Source of the DNA: Lethocerus indicus
Lineage: Eukaryota > Arthropoda > Insecta > Hemiptera > Belostomatidae
Direction: 5' to 3'
DNA: 64,000 nt
Assembly: GCA_019843655.1 (NCBI GenBank)
Contig: JACDQD010000002.1
Coordinates: 13,725,154-13,789,153 of the forward strand
This document shows, piece after piece, positions 50,976 through 64,000 of the stretch. The translations under genes and the position numbers were made by a program. The stretch's first letter is position 1. Every line of letters begins with the position of its first letter. Under the pieces are notes generated by a model that saw nothing but the letters and a program-made list of their open reading frames with translations, was not told where the DNA came from and ran no database searches.

Positions 50976-52946
50976 TGGGCTACAATAAATTAATAAAGCG
51001 CTATCTATTCAAGCGTCGCCCTTCACTAATTTAAGGCCGGGACAAGCCCCTAAATGAATAAATTATTGGTTCCCTTTTCCCACTCTCCGTCCCATCTCTC
51101 CCATTATCTCATATTTATTGTCCGCCGGCCGGGACCGCTCCACCACAAAATTACTATGTACAACAGATTTCAACCGAGATTCCTCTCTTGGTGTAAATAG
51201 CCTGTCATATTAGAGTTGAATTGTTTTTATTTTATTACGATGACCTTGATAACAACAAAAAGAACAAAATGAATAATGTGCATAATGATATATCATATTA
51301 CGTAAAGACTCATCACATTAAAATATGACCTATATGCCCAATGTAATTAAATAATACTGACAATCCTGCTTCAAGTTCACTCTGCAATATCATGTCGTTG
51401 AATGTTTTGAATAACTCATTTTATATCCGGAGTCTGACCGAGTATCAAGCAAAAAAATGAAAATCATTTTCTCTCCATCCTTTATGCGATGTTTTTAAAA
51501 TTAGAATTATAAATAAATTACATATATTGATTTAAGTTAAAATATGCGTTTCTTATAGGATACGTGCTTTTAAATTAACTTAACGATCGTTTGACCCTAA
51601 GATGCCAAGTTGTGTGTCGGGCCGCTCCTAGCGCTGGGTCGGTCTAATCTTTATGTTCTCACAACTAGACACGCTCTAGGTCTTGTAACTCACCGGACTA
51701 TCCGCTTTTACGGCCGAACGTATTTTAAAATTTAAACCCTGGCCCAGACTGCACCTTGTAGGGCTCAAAACCTCAGTTTTAAGACCGCTGTCGCCGAGCT
51801 CTACCGTCCTACGAACAAGAGCCATTCATTATCCGGGTCTACCCCCATTGTGAGTTCCGACCGTAACTTAGGAAGCACTTTTCTTATGTTAATTGTCCGA
51901 TAGAGATAGGCCGAACCGTAGATTTATTCCCTACCCCCGATAAGGGTGTATGAAATAATGTACGAGAGTAACCTCTCTCTAAGCAGATTCAACTGTCTGA
52001 TTTCTTCATATGAAATAGCTCTCGCTTATTAACGACTTGGCAAGGGTACAATACTTTTGTATTAGAGAAAACTATTTGCCGAATTGGATCTGGGCTCAAT
52101 TGAAACAGCCGATAATCTATAATGCTATAACAATTTATTGGATTAGCGGGCGTAATCGGTATTATTTTTGTTGGGGGGTCTTATCAAATTACACGCACCC
52201 CGAGATCGCATAGGAACAATTTGGGAACGGATTACAGGCGGCCTAATAACGTATTGTATTTAGATGGGCCACACGCAGTCGTTTGAATGGCGGTTAATTT
52301 CTAATGGATGCCTCTCGGGCCGAACGCTCAATTTATACAGAATTGAAGGAATCCTTTTCTGTCCCTCCATATCGACGGTATGTAGAATGAATCAGACGCA
52401 TACCTCTTCTTGTTAAATGCCTCCTCTGTTTAAATTTAATTACTAATGATTCATTTATCATGTATCGCTGTTTTTGTACATTTCAAGCAAATGTATGAAT
52501 GGAATTCTTAATAGGGACGTCATAATACTTATATGTTTCAAACTGACCTTTGCAGCTTGAACGGAAACGACTGCTTAACACAGCTGAGTGTTATTAGTGT
52601 GGAGTCTCGGGTAATCTGAATGATGGGAGGTTTAGGCAATGCCGGGTATGCCCCGTGATATCTTTTGCCAGGGCCGACTCTCCTACGACTCAGTTCGGTC
52701 GGATGCGATAAATGTCTCCGTGAGATGGCAATAATTCAACTCTTAATTGGTGGTCGAATAAAGAAGCGCATTTATTTATTCTTGTCTCGCATTGTATCTG
52801 GGAGATTGCGCGCCCCTAAGTGAGACATTATTTAGCGCAGGATACCGGAGATCTCGCGAGTACCATTAATTCCAGGTATACGAGGAAGCCAGTCGAGATG
52901 TAAGAAACGGCATGAATCGCGACCCGTTTTTATAACCGACTCCACC

Positions 52947-52948
<2 letters not shown>

Positions 52949-53002
<54 letters not shown>
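52949..53002. repeat. (AT)n microsatellite, 54 bp
   Basis: Pure AT array. It produces artefactual Ile-Tyr frames on the minus strand. Confidence 0.98.
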
Positions 53003-53005
<3 letters not shown>

Positions 53006-54071
53006 CGTACTTTTTTCTTTTTTCATTGGAATCTGTTAGGAAACGAGGTCTCTGCTGAGCTGAGCTGCGGGGCCCGACGTCCGCTTTAACAGTCGTGATA
53101 CAGATACCGCGTCCGCTTATTAAAAACTTGGCCATTTACATAGTCGTGACTCGGAGGACTCGGAAATATTAAGCGGACCGAGGTTAACGCACCTTCGACA
53201 CGGCCCGAGCTTTACGACGTGTTATTAATCAGAGATCGGAGCCAACTTAATGCCGGCACTCTTTGGTAAATCCTCTGGGCCGAGTAATTGCGCCTTCTTT
53301 TGGACCTATTCGACCCCAAAATGTGCCAGATTGTGGTCCAAAGATCAAATCTTAAAATCATAATAAAAACCACAGTTTGAATATAACATTTAAACTATTA
53401 ATAATGTCCAGTAGAAATGAAAATATTTGATTTCATCGTTTAATTACAGAAACAAGAGAAATTGAATTAATTGAAAAGTATTTGCAACACCGTTTCAAGA
53501 GTTAAATAGGGGTTATTTGTTAATCCTGTTTTTGTAGTAACATAATTTAATATTTTAATATTTAAATCATAAGGAATCATAAAAGTTTGTTGGCCATTTA
53601 AATTTTGTTGTCATTTTTGTTGGCTGTTATAGACGTTATATACTGGAATTGTTTCCGAAACCCGCCGTACGTGGCTGTCCGTTTTAGCAATATAGAATTA
53701 GTGTAAATGAAACGTTGTTTATAACTGATGATATAATCTGTTTATTCGCTGTCTCGAAATGTTCGCCAAGGCAAGATTCATCCTAGGTCAGTAGTTTAGG
53801 GGAATAATACCATTGCTGTAGAGGCTAAACGAGTATTAATGGAGGCCGCCGAACTCCGCGTTTTCAATTACACGGCAATACATTAGGCATGAAATATTGT
53901 GCCGCGATTGGTTCGTCAAATTCCTATTAACAATTAACGTCAGACAGAAGGAAATATGGTGCTAGAGAGGCCCACTCTTCTTCCCTCGGTGTATATATAT
54001 TACCGGCAAGTGTTGACCTCCGGTTCTCTAACAATGGCTAAACTCGAGCACCGTATAATCTGACAGTGGAG

Positions 54072-54134
54072 GATTTCCTCTCGCTAAGCTCTCCCTCCCA
54101 CCCTCTCTATCCCTCTCCCTCTCTCTTTCTCTTG
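54072..54134. repeat. CT-rich low-complexity tract
   Basis: Mostly CTCCCT and CTCTCT units, imperfect. Confidence 0.85.
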
Positions 54135-54443
54135 CGGACACAAATCGCTTTATAATGGCAGGGCTCTCTCCGATATTCAGTAACAGTTTGGAACCAATTA
54201 ACAGCCTTGACGTCTTATTAGACTTGGGGCGCCCTCGGGAATACTAATGTGTGCCCACAAGCCATCTCGGCCGACAACGGTACATAATAGCGTCGACGCG
54301 GATATGATCTCCTCTAGTAACTGAACAGCCATCGTCCAGCTGAATGGTCCTTTTTCAACTTGAACTGTGAGCGTATTTGAGCCGGTTTAATTTTATAAAT
54401 TGAAATTTTTAGTTCGTAGATAGAAATTCTGTTAATTTATAAC

Positions 54444-54476
54444 GCTGACGTCAGCAATGTTGGGTACCTATAAATT
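54444..54476 (+). promoter_or_regulatory. Candidate CRE and TATA box
   Basis: A 12-bp palindrome GCTGACGTCAGC at 54444-54455 contains the full CREB/ATF site TGACGTCA. TATAAA lies about 16 bp downstream (near 54470) and GC-rich sequence follows. A CRE just upstream of a TATA box is a classical inducible promoter layout. No initiator match and no recognisable gene follow (only an unassigned 71-codon frame at 54730-54945), so a real promoter is unproven. Confidence 0.3.
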
Positions 54477-56252
54477 CCCGCCCTCGGCCTCTACCGTGAC
54501 TCCGCAGAAAGAGCACTAGGTCAATTTCTCGCAACCAAACATCGTTGTTTGATGACGCTCACATTATGATTTTCTTTAACTGGAAACATTTATACAACAG
54601 AGTACAAGATATTTAAATAGAAAATGGAAGAACAAACTCTCTGTAACGTGAGTTATGGGCTGAGTAAAAGTGTAATGACAATGCCCCACAGGCCTCCAAC
54701 ATCAATAAGAACAGGGGATTACAAGAATCATGATTTTCCAAACCCTCATAGACCACAAATTATTATACCAAAATTATAATAATTGTGATAAGAGAAACAG
54801 AAGAAACGAGCATTTTCACCACACTGTCACGTTGTTTATCTGTTACGATCCGAATGTGGAACACGGGTGGTCCACGACTTTCCGCGTTTCAGCATTTGCG
54901 TTAATGTTTGAACAGGTATTTAGTACTCGGGCTTTCTCATATTAACCCGACTGCTCTGTCCACTTGCACGGAACTGCACACCGCTTCTCAACCCACGCAC
55001 TTGTCCCTCGAACGTACTGAAGGTGGCGAAAAGCTGAAACCGGTCTTTACTCGGAGCTAACACGCGATCTGTGACAGATAGCCTGACGATATTATCTGAA
55101 ATTCTCGGCGTCCTTCTTTTTTTAAATTAAAACCAGTATATTCTCGTCCCCCTTCACATTCCCCGTGGGCAGAACTAATAAGACTCAGGATGCAAAGACA
55201 ACGTGCAATTGTAGTAGTATTACGTTTAACAATTATGTTGGAAATTCAGGAAATTTATTTCATATACCATCACAGTGAGTGTGTCTAATATTTTTTGGAC
55301 ATTCGTCGCTAGTTTTAAACTGCAATATAGGGTATTGCTGACACATGTGGCCCTATAACTGTATTAGAGTCAATGCGGGCGGGATTAGCCAGAACAAAGT
55401 GTAATGGCGAAAATCCGAAGAGGCCGATAGCAATGGCTAATACACTCCATAAAAATCCCGACTGAACTAACGCTATCTTTGGTAACATACGGCAATCTGA
55501 GAGCGAGCTGCATGGCCACCTGCGATCCGAAATTCCTAGGCGCTGAGGAGTGGCCTTGGGGCGCCACGGGGACGCCTTTTTAAAATCTAAGCTGGCCGAC
55601 GTTTTTATTGTTTCACCACTGAGACAATCGTCGATACAATAAATAGCGACCTCACACACGGATTCTCTCTCGCCCAATACTTCCCGACCGTTTTCTTCCT
55701 CTCTCAACGGCAGGGAAACTCAACCTTCTAGAGAGTACCCGACAATGTCGATCAGGGGCCATAAATCATGCGCCCCAATAATTTTACATTCACAAAATGA
55801 TTCCTGATTGATCTTCATTTGGGGTCCGCAAATTAATCTGACTCATTCTTTCGAACTTCCTTAGGCCAACTTAGAATGACTTAGAAGGGTCGGTATAGGG
55901 ACTCGGCGGTAGGGATGATCCCTTTACACCCCTCGTTGGCATTATATACATGACAATGCAGGCGACGGAAGGTAGAAAAAAACGTTAGTAGTACACCCAT
56001 TGAAAATATGGGGCTAATTTATTTTTCTTTGTGGGGGCCCCATTTTTTGCTCCGTTTTCTAAAATTCGACCTGTTCCAAAAGGAAATGTTCTATTCATGA
56101 TTGGCCCCGAGCGATATTTATTAAATTATTAAACTAACTATCCTCATAATTCTAACACAGCAATTCTTTGTTCAAGGAAGTATTCAGTTGTGTAGTAATC
56201 AAAATCACAAATAACAAATGCCATTAAGTTTTGTGTCTAGGTTTATACTTAT

Positions 56253-56256
<4 letters not shown>

Positions 56257-56299
<43 letters not shown>
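56257..56299. repeat. (TA)n microsatellite, 43 bp
   Basis: Pure TA array in AT-rich sequence. Confidence 0.98.
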
Positions 56300-56302
<3 letters not shown>

Positions 56303-59300
56303 ATAGACAACATTTGTCACTTTTTTCACTATCATAGCAATGTTAGTCTCAACCTAAACCTTTGAGAAAAAAGGGCAAATAGTTTCCAACATTATGAAAA
56401 CACGTAGGTTTGCTATTGCCCTAGGTTCTAGTTCGATTAATGAGTATTATACCAAATTATTCTAACACAAACTTGTAGGAAAAGACTGCAGGCAATTCCG
56501 TTGTTTCAGATGTCGTTATATGCCCGTGCCTAAGGTTAAGGGCTTAAGTTTTTTAATGAAAAAGAAGGCGTAAAAAATAAATTCTTCACAGCCCAATTCA
56601 GTGTGTTTACATGACAATGAACGGCTCCGGTACGTTTGAGGCCGCGCAGATAAAAAATAGGATGACCCAGCCTGAACTCAGGGACGGGCCGGCTCCCTGT
56701 TTCCCATCGCCGATCTGCATAAAAACCGGAGGACCCCTTGTTTAAAATGGATATTCGGACGGTTGGACCGATGGAAAAAAATAAGGTGCTACATTGCTAT
56801 TCACGTGAGAGGGATTCAACGGAAGCGGAGGCAAAAACTGGGCTCTGGTGTTTCCGCAAAACATTAGGGTTTGTCGGCCAAGGTTGGGGTTGAACACCTT
56901 AGGGGGCGCCGGACAATGGACAAAGGTCCTCCCTGAAAGGGGACTGTTCCACTTGAACTATTTCAAACCGCGCTAAACTGTCCTCTATGAGCCGACAATC
57001 TCAAGAACCCATTCATTTTTTTTCTCTCAACATTCCCAAAGCGCAAACTCAGGTATATATCATTGAGATAGGGTTCAAATTTGAAATCTTATATTTGCTT
57101 AAACACGACTGATTCGACATGTAGAATGAGAGATTTCTGTGGATCTATTTTTACTAATGCTCTTTTGAGGCCATGGTAGATTTTACCCTCTGAAAAGTAC
57201 GTATTAGACTGCCCTACTTAGGAACACATTTTGAAACCTTCGGATTCTTTTTATGTATTGTAGAAAATCGGAAGTCGTATGAACTACGACTTTTAGATAG
57301 GGACACTTCCGTCTGTTCCGTTCCTAGATAACTTAACAGACACACAGGTATTTCTCAGTCTGGTGTCTTCACTAGAGAAGGTGCAACTAATACGTCTTTA
57401 TTGCCACCCTTTTTGAACCAACTTCAATTACAATGGAGAAAACGGTGGGTAATAATATAAAAAGGTAGTGTAGGAACATACGAGGAGGATTTCGGTCGAT
57501 ATTTCTGTCATTTTTCCATTATGTAAAATTTTTTACGCGAGTATTTTATAATTATTCGCATAATTGATCCCAAGCTAAATAGCTTTGGGCTATTCGTTAC
57601 TTACAGGTAACGAATCATCGGGTGAAGGCGATGAATCATTCTGTCACTCCACAGTTGCTACGGTCTCTTACGTCACTATATTATTGGTAAATGCGACAAG
57701 TCGAAACGATTTTAGCCTAAGGCCAAATAGGTGAGAGGAGAACACAGGTAATTATTTCTCGAACCCAGAAAATACAAACAGTATGTTAGAGCTCATGATA
57801 AGTTTACAGTTCAGTTAAGTATAGACTAGATTTCCGTCAGTTTATTTGCATAATCTGTAGTAATTTAATACGTATTTTAAACTGCTGTACAGAAATATCT
57901 GTGGGCTGCCGAATACGAGGGATTTTGTCTCCCGGTTTGGACCGCCGGTATAACTTTCTATAAATACTCTCGTTCCATCGTGGCAGTAAATAAGAGATGA
58001 GAATACAAAGAAGGAAGTAGGGGTAGGGCTATTCGTTAGTTCCACTTTATATTATATTCCAGTATCACCGACCATCTCTCACGGAAGATTCCGTGAAATG
58101 TCTTCGGCCTGGGAATATGGAAAGGGCACAAAAAGAAAGGTTTGAAGTGTGTGGGAATCTGGAAACAGGGTTGGCTCCGCAACTCGGTTTCCGAATTCGC
58201 GGCAAATGCGAACCCTTAAAACCCTCGAGGGGTCGGGGTCCATTGTCGCGCCCTGTGGGAACTCCACTTCCGCGGAGGGAGGGGTAGAGGCCGTCATCCC
58301 CTTTCAGAACCGGTCAGCCTCCCAACTCCCTATCCGGTCATATACAAATTAACTGCTGGTTTTTATGCACCGACATTTTTTTGTTTGTTTCACCCTGGGA
58401 CGCTGACTATTTTTTCCTTGAAATCCCCCTTCCGACTTCCCTCGGAAAGAAAAAAGCTCCTGGGATCATTTAAGGGCTCCTGGGTGACATATGCGCCCGA
58501 ACGCACTGAGGGACCATTGTACATTTGTTTTATGTTCGTTTAAAAGGTGCCGATTATTAATGTTCCGGGCTAGTGAACTCGGTTATAAAAACTCATACAA
58601 AAACAGTGAATAATTATATTATAAAAAATTAAGAAAAAAGAATTCTTTGGGTACCATTTTAATTAATCGGATATTATGCCTACTATTATGCCTATTCTAA
58701 TCAATATAGGGGTAAAACTAATTTAAATAAATACGTTTTATCGTACTCTAATAATAAATACAAGAACTTGAGGCTAAATGCTGCTTAAGAAACATCTGAT
58801 AATCCCTCCCCGTATTACAGTTGCTAAACTTGTTTCATAGAATACCAATATACAGACAGAGATGATAACTTTTTTGTTACAAAATAGCGAGCGCTACGAA
58901 AGTGTTATTGTTATTGCCGATACATTCTGTTTGTTCGGCTCGCGAACTTGCACGGATGTGTGAACTAGCCTGCGGGAAAGAGAACCTGTCGGCGGTGTGT
59001 TTCCCACGTAGAGAGCGGCCCCAACCAAAAACCAACCCCCAGTTCAACAGGAAGCGATCCCATTACAAAACACACCCCCTTCCCCTCTTTTAAATCCACT
59101 AAATTCACTTGTACCCGGGGAGCAGGTTCACCGCCTCCAACTTGGGGGACTGTATCGGGAACCCGTTATCCCCCGGAGGGGATATAACCGATACTCAGCC
59201 CGCGGCTTGTGGGCGGATCCGATACATTCAGTCCGCTTCCTGTCCTCCAACTTTTTCGGTCCCTTTCTCAAGACCGGTCCTTTATTTATTATGTTTTTTT

Positions 59301-62300
59301 TCCAATGCGGCCCTTCAGGTGGACACCTGTGTCGTTCAAGTACGCCCCCGCCTCGGCCCCAGCCGCCCTGTTGTTCCTTTAAAATGTAGATGCGCCCAAC
59401 ACAGTAGGACATTCAATACCCTCATACACCGAATTTTAATGTTTTATAAGTCTTCAATACCTTTCCGTCAGTAGATTGGATGCAAAAAATGCCGAAGTGA
59501 CAGATATGTACTAAAGATGGCGGACAACCGAAAGGCACGAAAAACCTGAGATTAAAAAAAATCAGAATGTCCAATCAATCTGCTGGTGTTTATTCTTGTC
59601 CAGGGTAGTTACTGCCCATTATCGTCCTCCGTTGTATTTATTCACAGTTGAAATACTAAAGTACATTTTCAGACACGCGCTGTCGGGAACGGCGATTCAA
59701 GAAGGTCAAAACGTCCTAAATAAAAAACTTTAAAACGCCATTAGAAATGCACGCCCATAATAATCTTGTTTCACTCCGGACACCACCTCGATACTGAGAA
59801 GTTGGGTCATGGAGATTAATTCCCAGGTGCATTTATACTACTCCCACGCGTATTTTTTTTAAAACCTTGTTTATCATCTATTTATTCCGGATATTAATAT
59901 CTGTTCATATTTCATGATATTATTTAAATATTTTTAAGAATTATTTACACGGTGCTGACTTAATGTGACGTCGCCGCCATACATAATTAATGTCTCTTAT
60001 CGACCGGTAGGTATTATTCTTAGTCTGAAATTAATAGGACTCAGTTAAGTGCTTCAATCTCGTTTTATCAAGACATAAAAAAATTCGAGAGAATAAATCA
60101 CAAATACTCGATGAATTAATATATCATAGAATAAATAACGCCAGTAATTAATAAAATTGCCTAAATTCGTACCCTGTAATTTTGAAAGAATTTACTACAA
60201 GAGTAAAAAATATGTTTTGGATTTAAATTAAGGTTAGAAATTTGGATCCCTAAGAAACTCAGGTGTTCTTGGTTGAATATTACAACTTGTAATCATCAAT
60301 TTCGATCAAAAATATATTACAAAAATAGTATGTACAATTGCTTTACAAAAAGTAGTTCCACAGAAGTTATCTTACGACACAATTCTCTGGTATAAAAGCG
60401 AAAAACTAAAAATAAATGCAGACATTTCTATTATTATTTTATGTGTACGCAAACATGCACCATGCGTGTAGTAAGCGACAATCGAACGGGTTATTACTTC
60501 GTTTCTACAACAAGTATTGTGATGTAAATATAGCAATATATCAGCCCAAATAAAATTTTGAAAACATGATGATACGGATGTATTCCTTCATAAGTGTGCA
60601 TTTGAATTGAAATCTCAATTAGTCATCGATTATATTTCAATACGTTGTTCCCATATATTCTCTTGTTCTTAAAATTGGTCCCACGTAATGAACTCAGTTT
60701 ACCGATAAAGAAACACCTGGTATCATATACTTTACGCTTTTAAAAGTAATTTGTCAACGCGATGATTGCTCGTACGGCTATTAAAATTACAGGTGCGATA
60801 TTTTTTGAGAAGATGATCTCGATCCTTGTGGAGCATTAACGGGCGGTGGCCGAGCATCTCTCAGATGTTAGATATTCCCAACTATCCGCAGTATCCGAGA
60901 TATACGGCGGACCACCGTCTGAATTTATACCCGACACCTCGGCGGAGTCTTACTCGTTCAATACGTTTTATGAAGTCATCCCCCCCGGTGCCATAAAGCA
61001 CCCGGGGCCCCGAGAGGCCTCCGCGCCTCGCAACCCGCCCGACCCTGCCGACCAAATACGGCGAGCGTTTGTCGGCCTAAAAGATTAAAACCGTTTTACG
61101 ACGTTTCATCACTAAAACCCCAAACGACGGCTGGCAATCGAATGACGCAACTGCATCGTTTTACGAACACCATCTCCATCTGGCTGGAAAATTAAAGGGA
61201 ACTTAAGCTCCCCAAGCGTTAAATGACTGTGATTCCGGTGTGAAAACTGTTCGCGATAAAGCGTATTGTTTTCTTGGCCCTTAATCGAGAAAATAGTACG
61301 CAATGATAATATTCGATAAGATGATAGGAAGTTTCAGAAATAACTGGCGTAATTAAAAAACCAAATTCTATGTTTGATTCCTAATTGCAGCCGATGTTTA
61401 ACGCAAAATTTAGCGTATAGACGATGTCCTGCAGCAACAAGCTATCGACAGTCCCCACAATACCACTTGGGAAGCCTCCCCTCTAGACAATGGCCGATAA
61501 GTCTCAGTGATCGGTGACACCGTATCGGGAGCCCACCCTTCCTATGGGAACCGGCAATTTGGGGTGAAAGGACCCCCTACAACACCCCTTCATATTTCAA
61601 CGGTCGATCACGGACCCCCCGCCGCCCCTACCATAATGTACTGCCGTGCAACCGCTCATTAAGCCCCTGCAGTTAAATGGGAACAAGGCCGGTGGGGGCA
61701 AATAAACATATCTCGAATTTGTCATCTGTCGGTACGGCCCCGGAGATAAGCCGAGTTCCGTTGGCCGAATATATAAAACACGGAAGAGGAACTATTGACA
61801 TTTAAATTACAATCCCTTCATGAAAAACATGGGTCAAAGAATGTTACAACCAAATGAAAGTGTTCTCCATACAATGTTTTTGTTTTCAGGGTTAGATAAT
61901 AATAATTGTGTACAATTACTACATGAGAGTATTGTCCGAACGTAAAACCAGGGACATTGAAATACCTATTGCAGGAAGTTAAATTTTTTCAATATGTTTT
62001 CTACTTAATGTTATGTTATGTCTCAATAATTATCATGTGTAGTACATCAATAATTGAATCGTTTAATTCGACTTATTGACCACGTTGTTCTACAGTGCCT
62101 GTATAAAACCTAGGCTTGGTTTAGGCTTTAATATCTGCACATTCACCTGTAGTGCATGCCTACTGTCGTGGCGCAGGAAATAACATTTCCCAGTGAATAA
62201 CTCCGCAAGTCCTTTCTCAGGTCCTAATCTCCACGTCCGGGATTAGAGAGCCGTGGCCCCCCCTTCGCAATCCTACCGGCAAAGGACGCAAGATGAGGGA

Positions 62301-62551
62301 TGCATTTTAAATAAGCCGTTTCCAATGGAGGGAAAAAGAGGGACCGGGGTATGAAGGGAAACATTTAAGAGGACGAACCCGCAGGTGAACGATGGGAAGC
62401 CGACAGCGGATGTTTTGAGACGGCTAAGCCAATTGACGGGGTGGTAGGGCTTGTTTGAACGGTGTCTGTTGGGGGGGTGAGCCCGAGTTTTCCCACAAAT
62501 GCTGAAACCCCGGGTCACATCTGTAATTTCTGGTCGTTCGCGTTACCCGCC
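56300..62551. other. No gene seen
   Basis: GC patches at 56640-56980, 58170-58340, 58960-59410, 60840-61080 and 61460-61760; a long AT-rich block at 59840-60730. A 121-codon + frame (59109-59474) opposes a 94-codon minus frame in one GC-rich patch. Neither is recognised. Confidence 0.6.
57569..57615. other. Two adjacent hairpins
   Basis: First hairpin: CCCAAGCT and AGCTTTGGG around an AAAT loop, with one bulge. Second, two bases later: ATTCGTTAC, 6-nt loop, GTAACGAAT, a perfect 9-bp stem. Together they could form a small structured RNA or paired binding sites. No surrounding gene. Confidence 0.75.
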
Positions 62552-62632
62552 GGAGAGTGAGAGAGAGAGAGAGAGAGTGAGAGAGAAGGAAAGAGAGAGA
62601 GGGAGACTGCGGGAGTGAGGGAGAGAGAGAGA
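62552..62632. repeat. Imperfect GA-rich purine tract
   Basis: About 80 bp made mostly of GAGA with scattered T interruptions. Probably a decayed GA microsatellite. Confidence 0.9.
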
Positions 62633-64000
62633 TATCCGTCCGAGGGAAAAAAATGGAAGAGTTTTGAGGGATGTACCCAGGTGGTCGCTTCCCACAGTAG
62701 CCGGCCTAGTAGATGACTACTCCGCTGCCAGCCTCTCCGTCCCCCCTCCTCCCCAACGCTTAACTACCTGCCCTTGTTTCCCTTCCTTCCTTTAATATGG
62801 ATGAGCCGTCGTCCCTTCGCGACCAGATCACCGCCTAAACCAATTCATCGACCTGGGAACCATGAAAAAAATGTCGATATTTGAGACAATATGTAAATTC
62901 CCGCATCTAATAGTAATTAATTAACATTAATTAGACATTATTCCTGCATGTTTAATATAATTCAGGCATTTAAAGCAATATAACAAACAAATATTTGATC
63001 GAGACATAGAATCGAAAAGCTTCAAATATTTTCCAAATTTGAAAAAATTCAAAACAAGGCATACTAGGCTAAAATGATTAAAGAATTTTCAGAACTTATT
63101 AACTTTTTAATCAGCTTGTTTTGTTCTAGATTTATCCAATTTAGACACTATGCAGTTTAGAAACTGCAAAATCCGCCAAAACTGAAACTGAACCGAAAAA
63201 ATGTTCGATTATTTCAGATAATCGATTATATTATAATTAGTTTCTCGTAATGATTAGTCAACTATACTTGTCATTGGTTGGGTCTTCCAGGATCACTATG
63301 TGTACGATTTATGATCATTACCTCAAAATAAAGAGTTACATAAACCAGGTGGATTAAAAATTATTTATACTAATTAAAAATTGGTATGTTTTTGTAATTG
63401 CGGACAACATGGGTTCATTCATGGGTAATTCATCACGAAAGGAGACAATGGGCTTTCGGTTCGTAAATGTAGTCGAGTGGTGGGGAAGATTTTTCAGCGG
63501 GAGGTCGGTGCTTGTCCCTGAGCGAAAAGGACACGTGTGTCGGAACGGCAATTAGCCCTGGTAAACGCTCCATAAAACGGCGTCGGCTAAATCTTACCTT
63601 CGCTTAAAAATCTTCAGTTTCCTCTACTTAAAAGGCAACGGATCCTTTCTGGTACGGTCAGTGGAAATATCCATCCAGTCACTCTTAGTACTTCTTTCTC
63701 TGATATCTGACAAGTAACATTGTACCCACCGTTAGAATCTTCATTAACGAAATAACGCACTAAGTACTCCAAATGGAGTTGTCGTAATCGCTTCCACAAA
63801 AATATTCAACGACGTGTTAGATATTATTGGACTGGTAGTTCCAAAAGTTTATTCTAACTCTACTCGTTTCATTAGGTAGCGAAAAGAGGAAAACGATATG
63901 GCCTCATCGTTTGCCAATATTTGGCCTATCGACAGAACGACGAGAAAGTAATTACCAAACAAATTTTCAGTAAGAATTTTCACTGACTTGGAAGCGGAGA
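62633..64000. other. No gene seen
   Basis: C-rich to about 62830, then AT-rich. Contains an 8-bp hairpin (TGCAGTTT, AG, AAACTGCA) at 63151-63168. Frames of at most 65 codons. Confidence 0.6.

Larger units (their letters stand above)
50418..56256. other. No gene seen
   Basis: GC-rich 50860-51130 and 54000-54330; AT-rich 51190-51580 and 53340-53640. Apart from the hairpin, AT array, CT tract and CRE/TATA cluster listed, nothing stands out. A 130-codon minus frame (55315-55707) is unassigned. Confidence 0.6.

Noticed and set aside
60843..60875. TGGCCGAGCATCTC resembling a tRNA-Leu D-arm
   Set aside because: No anticodon arm, T-arm or B-box follows; a short A-box match alone is common.

Overview
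This window reads as a gene-poor stretch of a eukaryotic nuclear genome, most likely an arthropod and probably an insect. The evidence is the 3' end of a jockey-clade non-LTR retrotransposon, a TTAA-flanked piggyBac-type MITE, long pure dinucleotide microsatellites, and the absence of any dense coding block, operon, ribosome binding site pattern or RNA operon. Base composition is a mosaic: GC-rich patches of about 200-500 bp, full of GGCC, CCGG and CGG words, alternate with AT-rich stretches. CpG looks undepleted by eye, which fits weak germline methylation. The species cannot be named from this sequence.

The best supported feature is a 5'-truncated jockey-clade LINE on the + strand at 24266-25003. 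It carries the last ~190 codons of the reverse transcriptase protein, its natural stop, a short 3' UTR and an A-rich tail. A perfect 12-bp target-site duplication flanks it (24254-24265 and 25004-25015). The second is a 209-bp MITE at 866-1074 with 13-bp terminal inverted repeats (12 of 13 matching) and TTAA on both sides, the piggyBac hallmark.

The remaining structure is smaller. There are pure microsatellites: a (GA)47 array at 39949-40042, four AT/TA arrays of 43-55 bp, and shorter GT, CA and TC arrays. A 38-bp sequence occurs twice in the same orientation 1.7 kb apart (12131 and 13844, 34 of 38 aligned columns identical). There are several perfect palindromes or hairpins with 9-10 bp arms, one of which (50941-50975) has the spacing of a Helitron 3' end. 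Two tRNA-like fragments may be SINE remnants. Two regulatory-looking clusters are noted: a palindromic CRE next to a TATA box, and paired CACGTG E-boxes.

No host protein-coding gene could be supported. The other open frames are at most about 170 codons, resemble no family I recognise, and are mostly what random sequence of this composition gives. The window is best read as intergenic or very large intronic DNA. The block entries in the feature list say what each gene-free stretch contains.
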